From positions 248,001 through 312,000 of the forward strand of contig NZ_JABBHF010000004.1 in assembly GCF_012910715.1 (NCBI RefSeq): a stretch of DNA of 64,000 nt, read 5' to 3'. Shown here piece after piece: positions 36,888-46,542 of the stretch. The notes under the pieces are model-generated. The model was given only the letters and a program-made list of their open reading frames with translations, was not told where the DNA came from and ran no database searches. The stretch is from Flavivirga algicola (lineage in GTDB: Bacteria > Bacteroidota > Bacteroidia > Flavobacteriales > Flavobacteriaceae). Both the position numbers and the translations under genes were made by a program. How positions within the stretch are numbered: position 1 is the stretch's first letter; every line of letters starts with the position of its first letter.

Positions 36888-37696
36888 GCCTTTTTCTGAA
36901 TTTCAACTTTATGTGGGTACGGAATTTCTATACCAGCAGCATCTAAAGCTTCTTTTACATTTTCGGTAATTCCGAAGTAAACATCCCAATAATCATCCGC
37001 AGTACTCCAAGGTCTTACAGCAAAATTTATCGAACTATCAGCCAATTCCATAACATCTACTGTTGGGGCTGGTTCTTTTAATACTTTAGGGTGCGATGTT
37101 AAAACATGCGTTAAAACCTCTTTGGTTTTCTTAATATCAGAATCGTAACCAACACCAAAAACTAAATCAACACGTCTTGTACCCTCAGTGGTATAATTAA
37201 TAATATTTCCATTTGATAAAGACCCATTAGGAATAATAATTTCTCTGTTTGAAAGTCCTGTTAATTTGGTTGTAAAAATTTCAATTTCTTTTACAACACC
37301 AAGTTCACCTTGCGCTTCTATTAAATCACCAATTTTAAAAGGTTTGAAAATCATAATTAAAACACCTCCGGCAAAATTAGCTAAAGAACCTTGTAATGCT
37401 AAACCAATGGCTAAACCAGCTGCTGCTAAAATAGCTGCAAATGATGTGGTCTCAACACCTAACTTAGCTAAAATGGTAAGGATTAACAAAATCTTTAAAA
37501 CCCACCCTAAAAGGTTTAGTAAAAACTTTTGCAAGCTTTCATCATAATTAGCTTTTGTCATTACTTTTTTGGTGCCTTTTAGGAGCTTTTTAATAACCCA
37601 AGAACCAATAATCCAAATAGCAATAGCTGCTAATACACGCGGGCCAAAATCTATAATAAGAGCATACCCTTTATCAATCCATTTTTCTAAATTCAT
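36884..37696 (-). CDS. Small-conductance mechanosensitive channel (MscS family)
   Basis: 270 residues. Three membrane helices (about 15-33, 58-78 and 83-110). The third includes the pore signature GLALQGSLANFAGGVLIMIF and continues into FKIGDLIEAQGELGVVKEI, the start of the cytoplasmic beta domain. The C-terminal vestibule domain is full length. MscS channels open under membrane tension to release osmolytes on hypo-osmotic shock, useful for a marine bacterium. It is convergent with tsaB with a 4-base overlap. Confidence 0.95.
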   Translation of the reverse strand: MNLEKWIDKGYALIIDFGPRVLAAIAIWIIGSWVIKKLLKGTKKVMTKANYDESLQKFLLNLLGWVLKILLILTILAKLGVETTSFAAILAAAGLAIGLALQGSLANFAGGVLIMIFKPFKIGDLIEAQGELGVVKEIEIFTTKLTGLSNREIIIPNGSLSNGNIINYTTEGTRRVDLVFGVGYDSDIKKTKEVLTHVLTSHPKVLKEPAPTVDVMELADSSINFAVRPWSTADDYWDVYFGITENVKEALDAAGIEIPYPHKVEIQKKA

Positions 37697-37721
37697 AATT
37701 TTTTAATAAATATTTTTAATG

Positions 37722-38075
37722 TTAAATTAAACTCACTATTAAAGCTATAATTGCTGGAACAGCTTGAACGTAAAATAGTTTTATTTTCTTTGTTGAGTAA
37801 GACCCATAGATACCTGCTATGGTCACACAAATAAGGAAGAAAATAGCAAGTATTATGTCTTTTTGTACAATTGAAAAAATTAAGCCTGCGGCTAAAAAAC
37901 CATTATACAACCCTTGGTTGGCGGCCAACACTTTAGTCTCTTCTGCAAATTCTTTAGATTTTAAACCGAAGGTTTTCATGCCTTTTGGCTTGGTCCATAA
38001 GAACATTTCTAAAACCAGAAAATAAACATGTTCTAAAGCAACTATAGCAATTAATAAAATGGTTAAAAAAGTCAT
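37722..38075 (-). CDS. DUF1304 family membrane protein
   Basis: 117 residues with four hydrophobic helices (about 2-22, 50-68, 70-90 and 97-116). The segments [15 protein letters not shown] and [13 protein letters not shown] are the conserved DUF1304 signatures. Function unknown. It overlaps the upstream DUF255 gene by 4 bases and is followed 25 bases later by mscS, so the three are probably one minus-strand unit. Confidence 0.9.
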   Translation of the reverse strand: MTFLTILLIAIVALEHVYFLVLEMFLWTKPKGMKTFGLKSKEFAEETKVLAANQGLYNGFLAAGLIFSIVQKDIILAIFFLICVTIAGIYGSYSTKKIKLFYVQAVPAIIALIVSLI

Positions 38076-40177
38076 TCTTTTAATAGTTTTATGGCCTTAT
38101 CGACTTCAGATACAGGAAGTTTACATGCTTTGTTTACACATACATAAATAAATGTATTGTTAGGTTTGTATCTGCTTTCTAATAAAGGTAAATTATTATC
38201 TGTAGTGCTGCCTGCAATAAGTTTATTAGGAATATACGTTTTATTTAATTCGGTGATTTTTTGCTTCGCGTCTTCTCCAACAATAGCAACTTCGTAGTAT
38301 GGATTTGTATAATTTAACATTAAATCTAACCAGTTGGAATAAGCCGACGGATACTCTTGCATTTCTGGTTTTACATTATTTAACATGCTTATAGCAGTTT
38401 CTCTATAATGTACATTATCAAAATAATGAGATAGCTTGAAGAGATTCTTTGCCATAATGGAATTACTGGCAGGAATCACATTATCTCGATATTCAATACT
38501 TCTGGAGACTAGCGATTCATCTTCATCCGAGGTGAAATAAAACATTTTACTTTCCTCATTAAAAAAATGATCGAACGTATAATTAGCTAAATCTCTAGCG
38601 GTAGTAAGCCATGTTTCGTTTAATGTATTTTCATAGAGTGCTAAAAAAGCATCAATGGTAGCAGCATAATCTTCTAAATAGCCATTAATATTGCTTTTAC
38701 CGTTTTTGTAATTATGAAACAAGCCACCATCTTCTCGCAATTGATTCTTAATGATGAAATTGGCATTTTTTTCTGCAGAAGCCAGATAAGAAGGCTCACC
38801 TAAAACTCTATAGGCATCAATATAACCTTTAAGCATTAAAGCATTCCAGGAGGTGAGTGTTTTATCATCTAAACGAGGTTTAGAGCGCTTATTGCGAATG
38901 GCTGTTAAGATTTGTTTCCAATGTTTTTTCTTTTCAGTTAGAAGATCTTTTGTTAGATCATATTTTTTGATAATTTTTTCATCATCATCTTTTCTAATTA
39001 AAACATAATTTCCATGCTCCCAAAGCCCGTAACTATTAATATTGTAATAATCAGAAAACAACTCATAATCATTTTGTAAAATGGTCTTTAAGCTATCTTT
39101 TTGCCAAACATAAAAAGCTCCTTCTTCTAATTCCCCCTCAGGTGTATTGCTATCGGCATCAAGTGATGAGTAAAACGCCCCATTTTCGGTAGTCATTTCA
39201 CGTTTTATATATGCTAAAGTTTCTGTGACAATATCTTTATACAAGTCATTTTTAGTAATGAGATAAGCATCCGAATACAAACTCACTAACTGTCCATTGT
39301 CATAAAGCATTTTCTCAAAGTGGGGTACATGCCATTTTTCATCGACCGAATACCTGGAAAAACCACCACCAATTTGATCAAAAACACCACCATAAGCCAT
39401 TTTTTTAAGTGTTAAATTCACATAGTCCTGTAGTTTTTCATCATTTGTTTGATAAGCATACCTTAATAAAAAATGGTAGTTGCTGGGCATCATAAATTTA
39501 GGTGCCCTGTTCATGCCACCTTGATCGTTGTCAAACTGATCAGACCAGATTTTAACAGCATTATTTATATATGCACTTTCAAAAACAGGCGCATCTGTAT
39601 TTAGATTTACAATGTCTAAAGTCTTTAATCCTTGTTCGAGCTTATCGGCATATTCATAAAGCTTTTCAGGTTTCTCAGCATATAACTCCGAGATTTGCTC
39701 CAAAGCACTTATCCATTGCTTTTTAGGTACATAGGTTTCTCCCCAAACGGGTCTTCCATCTGGTAAGGCAATCGCATTTAAGGGCCAACCACCGCGGCCA
39801 GTCATAAGTTGTACAGCATTCATGTACACTTGATCTACATCTGGCCGTTCTTCTCTATCAACTTTTATATTTATAAAGTTTTTATTCATTATTTGAGCCA
39901 CCAAACTATCTTCAAAGCTTTCATGTTCCATAACATGGCACCAATGACAAGCAGCATAGCCCACACTTATTAATATTAATTTATTTTCGGCTTTTGCTTT
40001 TGCTAGGGTATTTTCATTCCATGCATTCCAATTTACAGGATTATGGGCGTGTTGTAATAAGTACGGACTTGTTTCGTGTACAAGGTCGTTGGTATATTTA
40101 TGTTCCATGGGTTTTGTGTTCTGACCTTTACAGCTTATAATTAAAATAGTAAATAAAAGTAGTTGTATGTGCTTCAT
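38072..40177 (-). CDS. DUF255 thioredoxin-domain lipoprotein (YyaL/SSP411-like)
   Basis: 701 residues. A lipoprotein signal ([16 protein letters not shown], Cys 16) precedes a thioredoxin-like domain. That domain opens with [16 protein letters not shown] and contains [18 protein letters not shown] (Cys 77 and 80). The remaining ~500 residues form an alpha/alpha six-hairpin barrel typical of the DUF255/N-acylglucosamine-epimerase-like group ([17 protein letters not shown]). Family members exist from bacteria to mammals (SPATA20) with no settled biochemical role. A lipobox is notable because many homologues are cytoplasmic. It is first in the DUF255-DUF1304-mscS unit. Confidence 0.92.
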   Translation of the reverse strand: MKHIQLLLFTILIISCKGQNTKPMEHKYTNDLVHETSPYLLQHAHNPVNWNAWNENTLAKAKAENKLILISVGYAACHWCHVMEHESFEDSLVAQIMNKNFINIKVDREERPDVDQVYMNAVQLMTGRGGWPLNAIALPDGRPVWGETYVPKKQWISALEQISELYAEKPEKLYEYADKLEQGLKTLDIVNLNTDAPVFESAYINNAVKIWSDQFDNDQGGMNRAPKFMMPSNYHFLLRYAYQTNDEKLQDYVNLTLKKMAYGGVFDQIGGGFSRYSVDEKWHVPHFEKMLYDNGQLVSLYSDAYLITKNDLYKDIVTETLAYIKREMTTENGAFYSSLDADSNTPEGELEEGAFYVWQKDSLKTILQNDYELFSDYYNINSYGLWEHGNYVLIRKDDDEKIIKKYDLTKDLLTEKKKHWKQILTAIRNKRSKPRLDDKTLTSWNALMLKGYIDAYRVLGEPSYLASAEKNANFIIKNQLREDGGLFHNYKNGKSNINGYLEDYAATIDAFLALYENTLNETWLTTARDLANYTFDHFFNEESKMFYFTSDEDESLVSRSIEYRDNVIPASNSIMAKNLFKLSHYFDNVHYRETAISMLNNVKPEMQEYPSAYSNWLDLMLNYTNPYYEVAIVGEDAKQKITELNKTYIPNKLIAGSTTDNNLPLLESRYKPNNTFIYVCVNKACKLPVSEVDKAIKLLKE

Positions 40178-40198
40178 TTACCAAAGTTAGCAAAATAA

Positions 40199-40245
40199 AT
40201 ACCAATTTAACCATGAAATATCCCATATAAATTGTTTCTTTTTAA
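40199..40245. repeat. Partial copy of the MITE-like element found at 58166-58351
   Basis: Starting ATACCAATT and ending GTTTCTTTTT, this segment matches 58174-58220 at about three quarters of positions by eye, including CATATAA and GTTTCTTTTT. The opposite inverted repeat was not found nearby, so it looks like a half element. It lies just upstream of the DUF255 gene. Confidence 0.5.
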
Positions 40246-40260
40246 GTATAAACGAGATAC

Positions 40261-40287
40261 AAAAAAAGCGTTCATTTTTTGAACGCT
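40261..40287 (-). terminator. Rho-independent terminator for the dodecin gene (minus strand)
   Basis: Inverted repeat AGCGTTC / GAACGCT (40267-40273 and 40281-40287). On the minus strand it is followed by seven T. It lies about 115 bases past the dodecin stop, with a repeat element in between. Confidence 0.75.
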
Positions 40288-40305
40288 CAACTTGTTAATC
40301 AAAAG

Positions 40306-40391
40306 GAATTCTTCGACGCTATGCGTCTGGATTTCTATTAAACCCGCCTGCTGGCAGGCAGGTTGTTATTATCGTGAAAACGAGAATCTGA
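40306..40391. repeat. Intergenic repeat with CCTGC/GGCAGG hairpin
   Basis: The region contains CCCGCCTGCTGGCAGGCAGG, able to form a GC-rich hairpin unusual in this AT-rich genome, flanked by TTCTTCGACGC and GAGAATCTGA words found in other intergenic repeats. A 61-codon frame crossing it is not credible as a gene. Confidence 0.55.
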
Positions 40392-40401
40392 TATGTCAGT
40401 T

Positions 40402-40602
40402 TTACTCTACTTCAAATGTGATTTTAAGATTCACCCTAAATTCTGTGACCTCACCATCTTTTACACTGGCACTTTGATCTTGTACATATACAGAACGAAT
40501 GTTTTTTAAACTTTTTGATGCATGTTTCACTGCTTTTTTAGTTGCATCTTCCCAGCTTTTATCTGAGTTTGATAAGATTTCGATTACTTTTAATACTGCC
40601 AT
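40402..40602 (-). CDS. Dodecin family flavin-binding protein
   Basis: 66 residues from the ATG at 40602. An upstream in-frame ATG adds 11 residues not seen in the family. The sequence AVLKVIEILSNSDKSWEDATKKAV, the central Ser/Trp region and the beta-strand end (VTEFRVNLKITFEVE) are classic dodecin. Dodecins form hollow dodecamers that bind flavins or CoA and are thought to store or sequester free flavin. It is monocistronic, with a terminator downstream. Confidence 0.93.
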   Translation of the reverse strand: MAVLKVIEILSNSDKSWEDATKKAVKHASKSLKNIRSVYVQDQSASVKDGEVTEFRVNLKITFEVE

Positions 40603-40662
40603 GTTTTTAATTTTTAAGTTATTATATTTTGACACAAACAGAATAGAAAAGTCACTCCAAAT

Positions 40663-41568
40663 TTAACCGTTTATGGCTTCTACCATGTTAACTTTACCAG
40701 GAAGCATTTCCTTTAGCATGTTTTCTATACCACTTTTAAGAGTATAAGTAGATGATGGACAACCACTGCATGCTCCTTGAAGCATCACACTTACATTTTT
40801 GGTGTTTTCATCGTAGGATATAAATTGGATATTACCACCATCGCTCGCAACGGCTGGTTTTACATATTCTTCCAGAATATTTATTATGTCTTTGGAGGTA
40901 TCATCTAATGTTTCAAAATGATTATCTAATTGCTTGGTCGTTTTTTGTAAGGTCTCAGCAGCATCTGCCAATACAACGTCTTTTCCGTTTTCAATATAGT
41001 TTTTTATAAACTCACGAATTTGTATCGTAATATCTTGCCATTCTGCAATATCGTATTTGGTAATCGACACGTAGTTTTCATCTATAAAGACACTTTTTAC
41101 AAAAGGAAAATGAAATAACTCAGTGGCTAATGGCGATAATTTAGCTTCGTCAATAGATGTGAATTCAAAAAGTGTCGTTACTATTTTTTTATTGGTAACA
41201 AACTTCATGGCCGAGGGGTTCGGTGTACTTTCGGCGTAGACTGTTACCGGGATTTTTTTTGCAACAGCGGCAGATTCTTCTATAACGATGCCACCATCAT
41301 TTAAATACGCTTCAATTTGTTCGGCAACCTCGTCTTGAACGTCGTTCCACTCCACGATGTCATAGCGCTCTACTGCAACAAAATTACCAGAAATATAAAC
41401 CTTTTTCACAAATGGTAAGTAAAATAACTGTTGGGCTAAAGGAGAGGGTTTAGCCTCGTCGATATTATTGAATTCAAAGCTTTGATGCTTTGTTATAAAT
41501 TGATTTAATTCAAATTTAATGATGGTATTGTTTGATGTTTCTTGCACGGAAACCTTGAAAGTGTTCAT
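40663..41568 (-). CDS. NfuA-like Fe-S cluster carrier with two tandem N-terminal domains
   Basis: 301 residues, longer than usual Nfu proteins. Residues about 1-98 and about 108-205 are two copies of the Nfu N-terminal (Nfu_N/virulence-factor-like) domain. They share the words SPLA, PFVK and YDI(V/A)EW, and the second starts VYAESTPNPSAMKF. The C-terminal NifU-like domain (about 225-301) carries the cluster motif GACSGCPSS with Cys 267 and 270. Role: a scaffold or carrier that holds a 4Fe-4S cluster between subunits and passes it to target enzymes. A -7-like TATTTTTG is on the minus strand at 41592-41585. Confidence 0.93.
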   Translation of the reverse strand: MNTFKVSVQETSNNTIIKFELNQFITKHQSFEFNNIDEAKPSPLAQQLFYLPFVKKVYISGNFVAVERYDIVEWNDVQDEVAEQIEAYLNDGGIVIEESAAVAKKIPVTVYAESTPNPSAMKFVTNKKIVTTLFEFTSIDEAKLSPLATELFHFPFVKSVFIDENYVSITKYDIAEWQDITIQIREFIKNYIENGKDVVLADAAETLQKTTKQLDNHFETLDDTSKDIINILEEYVKPAVASDGGNIQFISYDENTKNVSVMLQGACSGCPSSTYTLKSGIENMLKEMLPGKVNMVEAING

Positions 41569-41735
41569 TTTAGCTAATTTTTTACAAAAATACTAAAAGA
41601 AAACGTAGTTATCCATATATTTGAGTTGTATGATTTATAGTTTAAAATAAAAGGTAAGGTTTTTTAGCTTTATCTTTTTTTATCCTTAAATTTTTAAGAA
41701 TCAAAATATTAAATATTTAACGAAACCTACTTGGG

Positions 41736-42740
41736 ATGAAATTGAAAAGTATTCTAATGGTAGCCATATGGGTATTATTCACTCATATAGCAACTTCGCA
41801 AGAGGGGTTGCCTATATATACCGATTACCTCACTGATAACTATTATTTGATTCACCCATCTATGGCTGGTGTTGCTAATTGTTCTAAAATTAGGCTTACA
41901 GCCAGACAACAATGGTTTGGACAAGATAATGCGCCTAAACTTTTAACTTTAAGTGTAAATGGCAGAATAGGTGAGTCTCAATCTGCAGTTGGAGGGATTT
42001 TATATACTGATAAAAATGGATATCACTCGCAAACAGGGGCTTATGTTACTTATGCACACCATTTAATGTTTTCTAGAAGTGAAATTGATTTAAACATGTT
42101 GTCCTTTGGTTTAAGCGCTGGGATTATTCAATATAAGCTAGATGAGACATCTTTTTTGTTTGACGGTCCAGACCCTATAATTGATGGAATAGTACAAAGT
42201 CAGGGCTATTTTAATATGGATTTTGGGTTTTCTTATCATTTTCTGGATTTTTATGCGCATGGAACAGTAAAAAATATACTGAAGAATGCTGGTGTTAATA
42301 ATGATATTGAGATAACCAGTAACTTAAGACGTTATTTGCTTTCTGCTGGATATGTTTATAATAAGTTTGGAAGCAAGTGGAGTTTTGAGCCTTCGTTGAT
42401 GTTTCAATATAAAGATGGGACCCAAGAGTCGTCGATTGATATTAATGGAAAGGCTTATAAGGAAATGGATTTTGGTAAAATTTGGGGCGGCTTGTCATAT
42501 AGAACAAGCTTAGATGGAGCCGAATTCTTAACAAGTTCTAACACTATAGGTAGTCAGAGGCTACAACAAATAACACCTATTTTGGGTGTTAACTATAATG
42601 ATTTTATGTTTGCATATACGTATACCTATCAAACAAACTCGGTGGTATTTACCAATGGCGGTTTTCACCAATTTACATTAGGGTATAACTTTAATTGTAA
42701 GCGGAAACGTTTTGAGTGTAAATGTCCAGCGGTTAATTAA
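41736..42740 (+). CDS. PorP/SprF family outer membrane protein without adjacent adhesin
   Basis: 334 residues. A signal peptide (1-21, ending ATSQ) is followed by LPIYTDYLTDNYYLIHPSMAG, the variant of the family hallmark in which the conserved Y-x-x-N-P-A is replaced by YYLIHPSMAG. The rest is a strand-rich barrel ending FTLGYNFNCKRKRF. Unlike the copy at 1868 there is no adhesin gene on either side, so its secretion partner, if any, is elsewhere. The end is cysteine- and lysine-rich (CKRKRFECKCP), which is unusual for an outer membrane barrel. Confidence 0.85.
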   Translation: MKLKSILMVAIWVLFTHIATSQEGLPIYTDYLTDNYYLIHPSMAGVANCSKIRLTARQQWFGQDNAPKLLTLSVNGRIGESQSAVGGILYTDKNGYHSQTGAYVTYAHHLMFSRSEIDLNMLSFGLSAGIIQYKLDETSFLFDGPDPIIDGIVQSQGYFNMDFGFSYHFLDFYAHGTVKNILKNAGVNNDIEITSNLRRYLLSAGYVYNKFGSKWSFEPSLMFQYKDGTQESSIDINGKAYKEMDFGKIWGGLSYRTSLDGAEFLTSSNTIGSQRLQQITPILGVNYNDFMFAYTYTYQTNSVVFTNGGFHQFTLGYNFNCKRKRFECKCPAVN

Positions 42741-42745
42741 AACTT

Positions 42746-42965
42746 GTCATTGCGGGGAGTCAGCCTGTTCTGAGCCTTTTGACTTTAGTTTACCTAAGTA
42801 TCTGAGTTTAGCTAAAAGTACTCAAGACAAACTAAAATGAACGTGTGGCAATCTGCTTATTGTTTTCTTAAATCATTAATTTGAAGAAATAGTTTAGTTC
42901 TTTGTTTAAGCGCAGTCTAGATATCTTAAAATTTTAAAACATTTCGACTACGCCCGATGAGACAA
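42746..42965. repeat. Composite repeat region between convergent genes
   Basis: The 254-base gap between convergent genes contains GTCATTGCGGGGAGTCAG, CGTGTGGCAATCTGC and TTTCGACTACGCCCGATGAG. These are worn forms of the GTCATTGCGAGGAG ... GTGGCAATCTG and TTCGACTACGCTCAGTG repeat families. No terminator hairpin with a T-run was recognised. Confidence 0.5.
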
Positions 42966-42994
42966 CTCTAATTTTTTTAGATAGCCATTTATTT

Positions 42995-44152
42995 TTATTT
43001 CCAACGATACTTCTTCCTTTTGGCCTGTTCTTTTATAGCTTTGGTCATGGCATTTTCTAAGCCGTTATCAGTATCTTTTTTCTGCTTGGCGATATACGAC
43101 TTACGCTTTGTATTAAGTTCTTGAATTTGTTTTTGAATAGCCTCACGCTCTTTACTTTTCTTGGCTACATAGGTTTTAATTTCGTCTTTGGTTTTTCCTT
43201 TTAGTTCTTGAGGTAAAGCATCATCTTTAATATCTTCGATAACAATTTCTTCTTCCTCTACGGCATCTACTAAATCCCATGTTTTATTTTTGTATAAATG
43301 AGAGCTTTTGCTTACTGTTCTACTTACGGCATTTGCTTTACTGTACTGCCCGGCATTAGAATCTTGTCGTCTTTGAAGTTCCTTTTTTCGCGTCCCCATT
43401 TGCCCATAAACCACATAAGTTTTATTTAGTTTCTTATTTAATATTAAAATGGCATCATCATAAGGAGATGCTATGTGTACGGTTGTTTTATTTTGATTGA
43501 TAGCTATATAATCACCATTTGTTAATTGAGCGCCATCTTTCCAAGAAGAAGAAACGCCTTGGTTGTAATCACCACAAAAAATCGTATTTATAGTAATATC
43601 TTTTTCTTTTGCATTGGTTGATGCATCTTTATAATTTATTTTTCCTTGAGTGAATGGTTCATTACCAGCAATAAAAATAAGTTTCAGATCATCTGGGTTT
43701 TTGCCCCAATCTAATTGATTTAACGAGGTTTGTATCACCTGTCCGCAATATTCTTCACCGCCATTGGTCGTTAGCGAAAATAGTTCTTCGGAGATTTCAT
43801 CTAAATCGTTACTAAAAGCTAATACTTGCCTAATGTAACCTTCATGTCCGCTTAGTCTATCGTTACCATATTCATATAGAGCAATTTGTAAATTGGGTTT
43901 GTTGGTACCACATTTTGCATAGGACAATTCGTTTACAATATCCCAAAGTTGGGCTTTGGCTTGATCTATAAGCCCGTCCATACTATTACTGGTATCTAAT
44001 AAAAGTGCTACTTTAATAAATTGTTTACTAGGGTCATGATAGGCTTTTTCTGTTGGGGTATATGCCAAATCTTGTTTTTTATTGTTTGCATGGCAAGCAA
44101 TAAATCCTGTTAACGCAATAAAGAATAGACCTGTTTTTAAGTGTGTTTTCAT
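42995..44152 (-). CDS. vWA domain lipoprotein
   Basis: 385 residues. A lipoprotein signal (ending GFIAC, Cys 20) is followed by a von Willebrand A domain. It opens with VALLLDTSNSMDG (MIDAS Asp 53, Ser 55, Ser 57) and includes LIFIAGNEPFTQG and INTIFCGDYNQG. The last ~110 residues are Lys/Glu-rich and probably helical, with EELKGKTKDEIKTYVAKKSKER. vWA proteins mediate protein or metal-dependent binding. The gene is divergent from the kinase operon across a 210-base gap. Inference: an envelope protein perhaps watched by or acting with that system; no direct evidence. Confidence 0.88.
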   Translation of the reverse strand: MKTHLKTGLFFIALTGFIACHANNKKQDLAYTPTEKAYHDPSKQFIKVALLLDTSNSMDGLIDQAKAQLWDIVNELSYAKCGTNKPNLQIALYEYGNDRLSGHEGYIRQVLAFSNDLDEISEELFSLTTNGGEEYCGQVIQTSLNQLDWGKNPDDLKLIFIAGNEPFTQGKINYKDASTNAKEKDITINTIFCGDYNQGVSSSWKDGAQLTNGDYIAINQNKTTVHIASPYDDAILILNKKLNKTYVVYGQMGTRKKELQRRQDSNAGQYSKANAVSRTVSKSSHLYKNKTWDLVDAVEEEEIVIEDIKDDALPQELKGKTKDEIKTYVAKKSKEREAIQKQIQELNTKRKSYIAKQKKDTDNGLENAMTKAIKEQAKRKKYRWK

Positions 44153-44362
44153 AAGATTATTGTTTTCTGATTAACACAGTAAATCTATGAGCAACTTAGT
44201 TCTTAAAAAAAGCAGAATGAGTGAAGCACACATTTGGTTGAGTAAAAAGGTCTTTTTAGTATGTAAAGCCCTTTTTTTAGTATTATAAAACCACAGATTT
44301 ATAAAACCATCATTTTATTATACCAACGAAAGTACGTAAGTTTATCTATTATAAAATGACCT

Positions 44363-46540
44363 ATGCGAATAGTTATTAAATACCTATGGTTTTTATGCAT
44401 CATGCTTAGCACGGCAAATATGTTAGCTCAAGTGTATGATGAGGATGTGGCCCAAGCACCGAGATTTACCATTAGGGGCTCTGTAATTGAAAGTGATACA
44501 CGTAACCCTATTCCAAATGTTAATGTAGAAGTTAATGGAGGTGCTTATACAACCACAGATTATGCAGGCGATTTTAGAATTGAAGCGAAAAAAGGAGATG
44601 AACTTATTATAAGACACAAAGATTTTGAAACGGTCTATTATACCATTCAAAGCAATGAGCGTATTACCGTTGAGGTGGAGTCTAATAAAGAAGAAACCGA
44701 GTATAAAAAACTTAAAAAGTTTTCTAGGTCGAACCCCAATCAATTTGAATCATTAATAGATTCGGCAGAAACCTATTTAAAAAAAGATGCTAAACGTAGT
44801 ATTAAATTTATCGAAAAAGCACTTATAGAAAGTAATTCTGTAAAAGAAAATGCTGAAACATATGAGGTTCTGGGGGATATTTATATGTTTTGGAAACAGT
44901 ATGATTTAGCGGTTTCTAATTATAGAATTAGTAATCAGAACATGAAAACTAATATTGTTAAATTAAAATTAGCTAATGCATATAAACTGAATAAAAACTA
45001 TCAGGAAAGTATTCAAACGTATCAAGGAGTTAATAAAAAAGGATTATCTAATTGGCAACAGGTTCAGCTACACGAAGGTCTTGGAGATGTCTATCTTTTA
45101 ACTAAAAACTACCCGCTCTCTATTGATAATTACGAAAAAGGATTAGCTATTGCCCAAAAGCATTTAATAACACCCAAAATAACAGATTTAAACTCAAAAA
45201 TAGCCCAGGCATACAATGCCAAAGGAGAATTGCAAAAAGCAGAAGGGTATTTTAGTAAATCTATGAAGCTTGCCAATACAGAAAACAGAAAACGAGCTGC
45301 TGAAGAAAAAGTCAAGGCTGCCGATTTTCAAAGCACTAATAACAATTATACTAGTGAGATAGCATTAAGAAAAGAAGCTTTAGAAGATATAAACGATTTT
45401 GAAAACGATTCTGTGCTGGATAATGAAAGTGCTTTAACTCCTCAAAAGCAAAATTATAAAATAGGAAATGCCTATGCATTGCAAAAAGACTACGAGAATG
45501 CTATTTCATATCTTGAAGAGAGTATTGAGGTAGCAGATAGTAAGGAAGACCTTATTGTACAGAAAGATGCTACCAGAAAGTTATCTGAAATCTATAGAGA
45601 TGCCGGACAATTTGATAAAGCACTTGTTGCATATCAAAGTTATGTTGATTTAGTGGAAAAATTGTATACTAAAAAAGAACAAGAAATATCGCAAGCCACA
45701 AGGTTTAGTAAAGATATTGTTAGTAAACAAAATAGAATATTAAGCTTGGAAAGTGATAGGACATTGACAGAGAGTCAATTTAAATTGACTGCCGAACAGG
45801 CCAAACGTCAAAAATTAATCATTTATTCGCTTATAGGTGGTGTTTTATTACTATTAGTTACTGCGCTTTTTATGTTTAAATACATTAGGCAACAGCGATT
45901 GGCGAATAACTTATTGGCTCTAAAAAGTTTGCGCAGCCAGATGAATCCTCATTTTATATTTAATGCCTTAAATTCTGTAAATAGCTTTATTGCATCAAAC
46001 GATGAGCGCACAGCCAATAAATATCTCACGGATTTTTCGTTGTTGATGCGTGCCGTTTTAGAGAATAGTGAAGAGGATTTTATACCACTTGAAAAAGAAA
46101 TCAAACTGTTGGAATTGTACACCAAATTAGAACATTTTAGGTTTCAAGACAAGTTCGATTATAGCATCAATATTGATGAAAATATCAATGTTCAGGATTT
46201 TGTAATACCTCCTATGTTGTTACAACCTTATATTGAAAATGCAGTATGGCATGGGTTACGTTATAAAAAACTAAAAGGGCATTTACAGATTGGGATTGCT
46301 CAAATAACATCAGCCGAAATAAAAATCATGATTGCAGATGATGGCATTGGGCGAGAAAAATCGAAAGCCCTAAAAACCGAGAATCAGCAAAAGCAAAACT
46401 CAAAAGGGATGGGGAATATTAAAAAACGTGTTGCTATTTTAAACGAAATGTATAAAGATAAAGTGGACGTGCTTGTTGATGATTTTCAAAAGGGAGAAGA
46501 TGTGGGTACTAAAGTTGTAGTAACACTTAAAAAAGATTAA
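44363..46540 (+). CDS. LytS-type sensor histidine kinase with carboxypeptidase-regulatory-like and TPR periplasmic domains
   Basis: 725 residues. Order: signal peptide (1-23, ending LAQ), a carboxypeptidase-regulatory-like beta domain (about 33-112, RGSVIESDTRNPIPNVNVEV), then TPR repeats (about 125-430). After these come a short coiled coil, one membrane helix (about 488-508) and the His_kinase domain with QMNPHFIFNALNSVNSF (His near 530). The ATPase N-box QPYIENAVWHGL and IADDGIGREKS / GMGNIKKRV complete it. Typical Bacteroidota partners are LytTR response regulators, present two genes on. The stop is 2 bases before DUF4349. The signal sensed is unknown. Confidence 0.93.
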   Translation: MRIVIKYLWFLCIMLSTANMLAQVYDEDVAQAPRFTIRGSVIESDTRNPIPNVNVEVNGGAYTTTDYAGDFRIEAKKGDELIIRHKDFETVYYTIQSNERITVEVESNKEETEYKKLKKFSRSNPNQFESLIDSAETYLKKDAKRSIKFIEKALIESNSVKENAETYEVLGDIYMFWKQYDLAVSNYRISNQNMKTNIVKLKLANAYKLNKNYQESIQTYQGVNKKGLSNWQQVQLHEGLGDVYLLTKNYPLSIDNYEKGLAIAQKHLITPKITDLNSKIAQAYNAKGELQKAEGYFSKSMKLANTENRKRAAEEKVKAADFQSTNNNYTSEIALRKEALEDINDFENDSVLDNESALTPQKQNYKIGNAYALQKDYENAISYLEESIEVADSKEDLIVQKDATRKLSEIYRDAGQFDKALVAYQSYVDLVEKLYTKKEQEISQATRFSKDIVSKQNRILSLESDRTLTESQFKLTAEQAKRQKLIIYSLIGGVLLLLVTALFMFKYIRQQRLANNLLALKSLRSQMNPHFIFNALNSVNSFIASNDERTANKYLTDFSLLMRAVLENSEEDFIPLEKEIKLLELYTKLEHFRFQDKFDYSINIDENINVQDFVIPPMLLQPYIENAVWHGLRYKKLKGHLQIGIAQITSAEIKIMIADDGIGREKSKALKTENQQKQNSKGMGNIKKRVAILNEMYKDKVDVLVDDFQKGEDVGTKVVVTLKKD

Positions 46541-46542
46541 TA

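Noticed and set aside
40292-40477. 61-codon plus-strand frame crossing a repeat beside dodecin
   Set aside because: It is made of the repeat and the reverse of dodecin codons; no family-like features.
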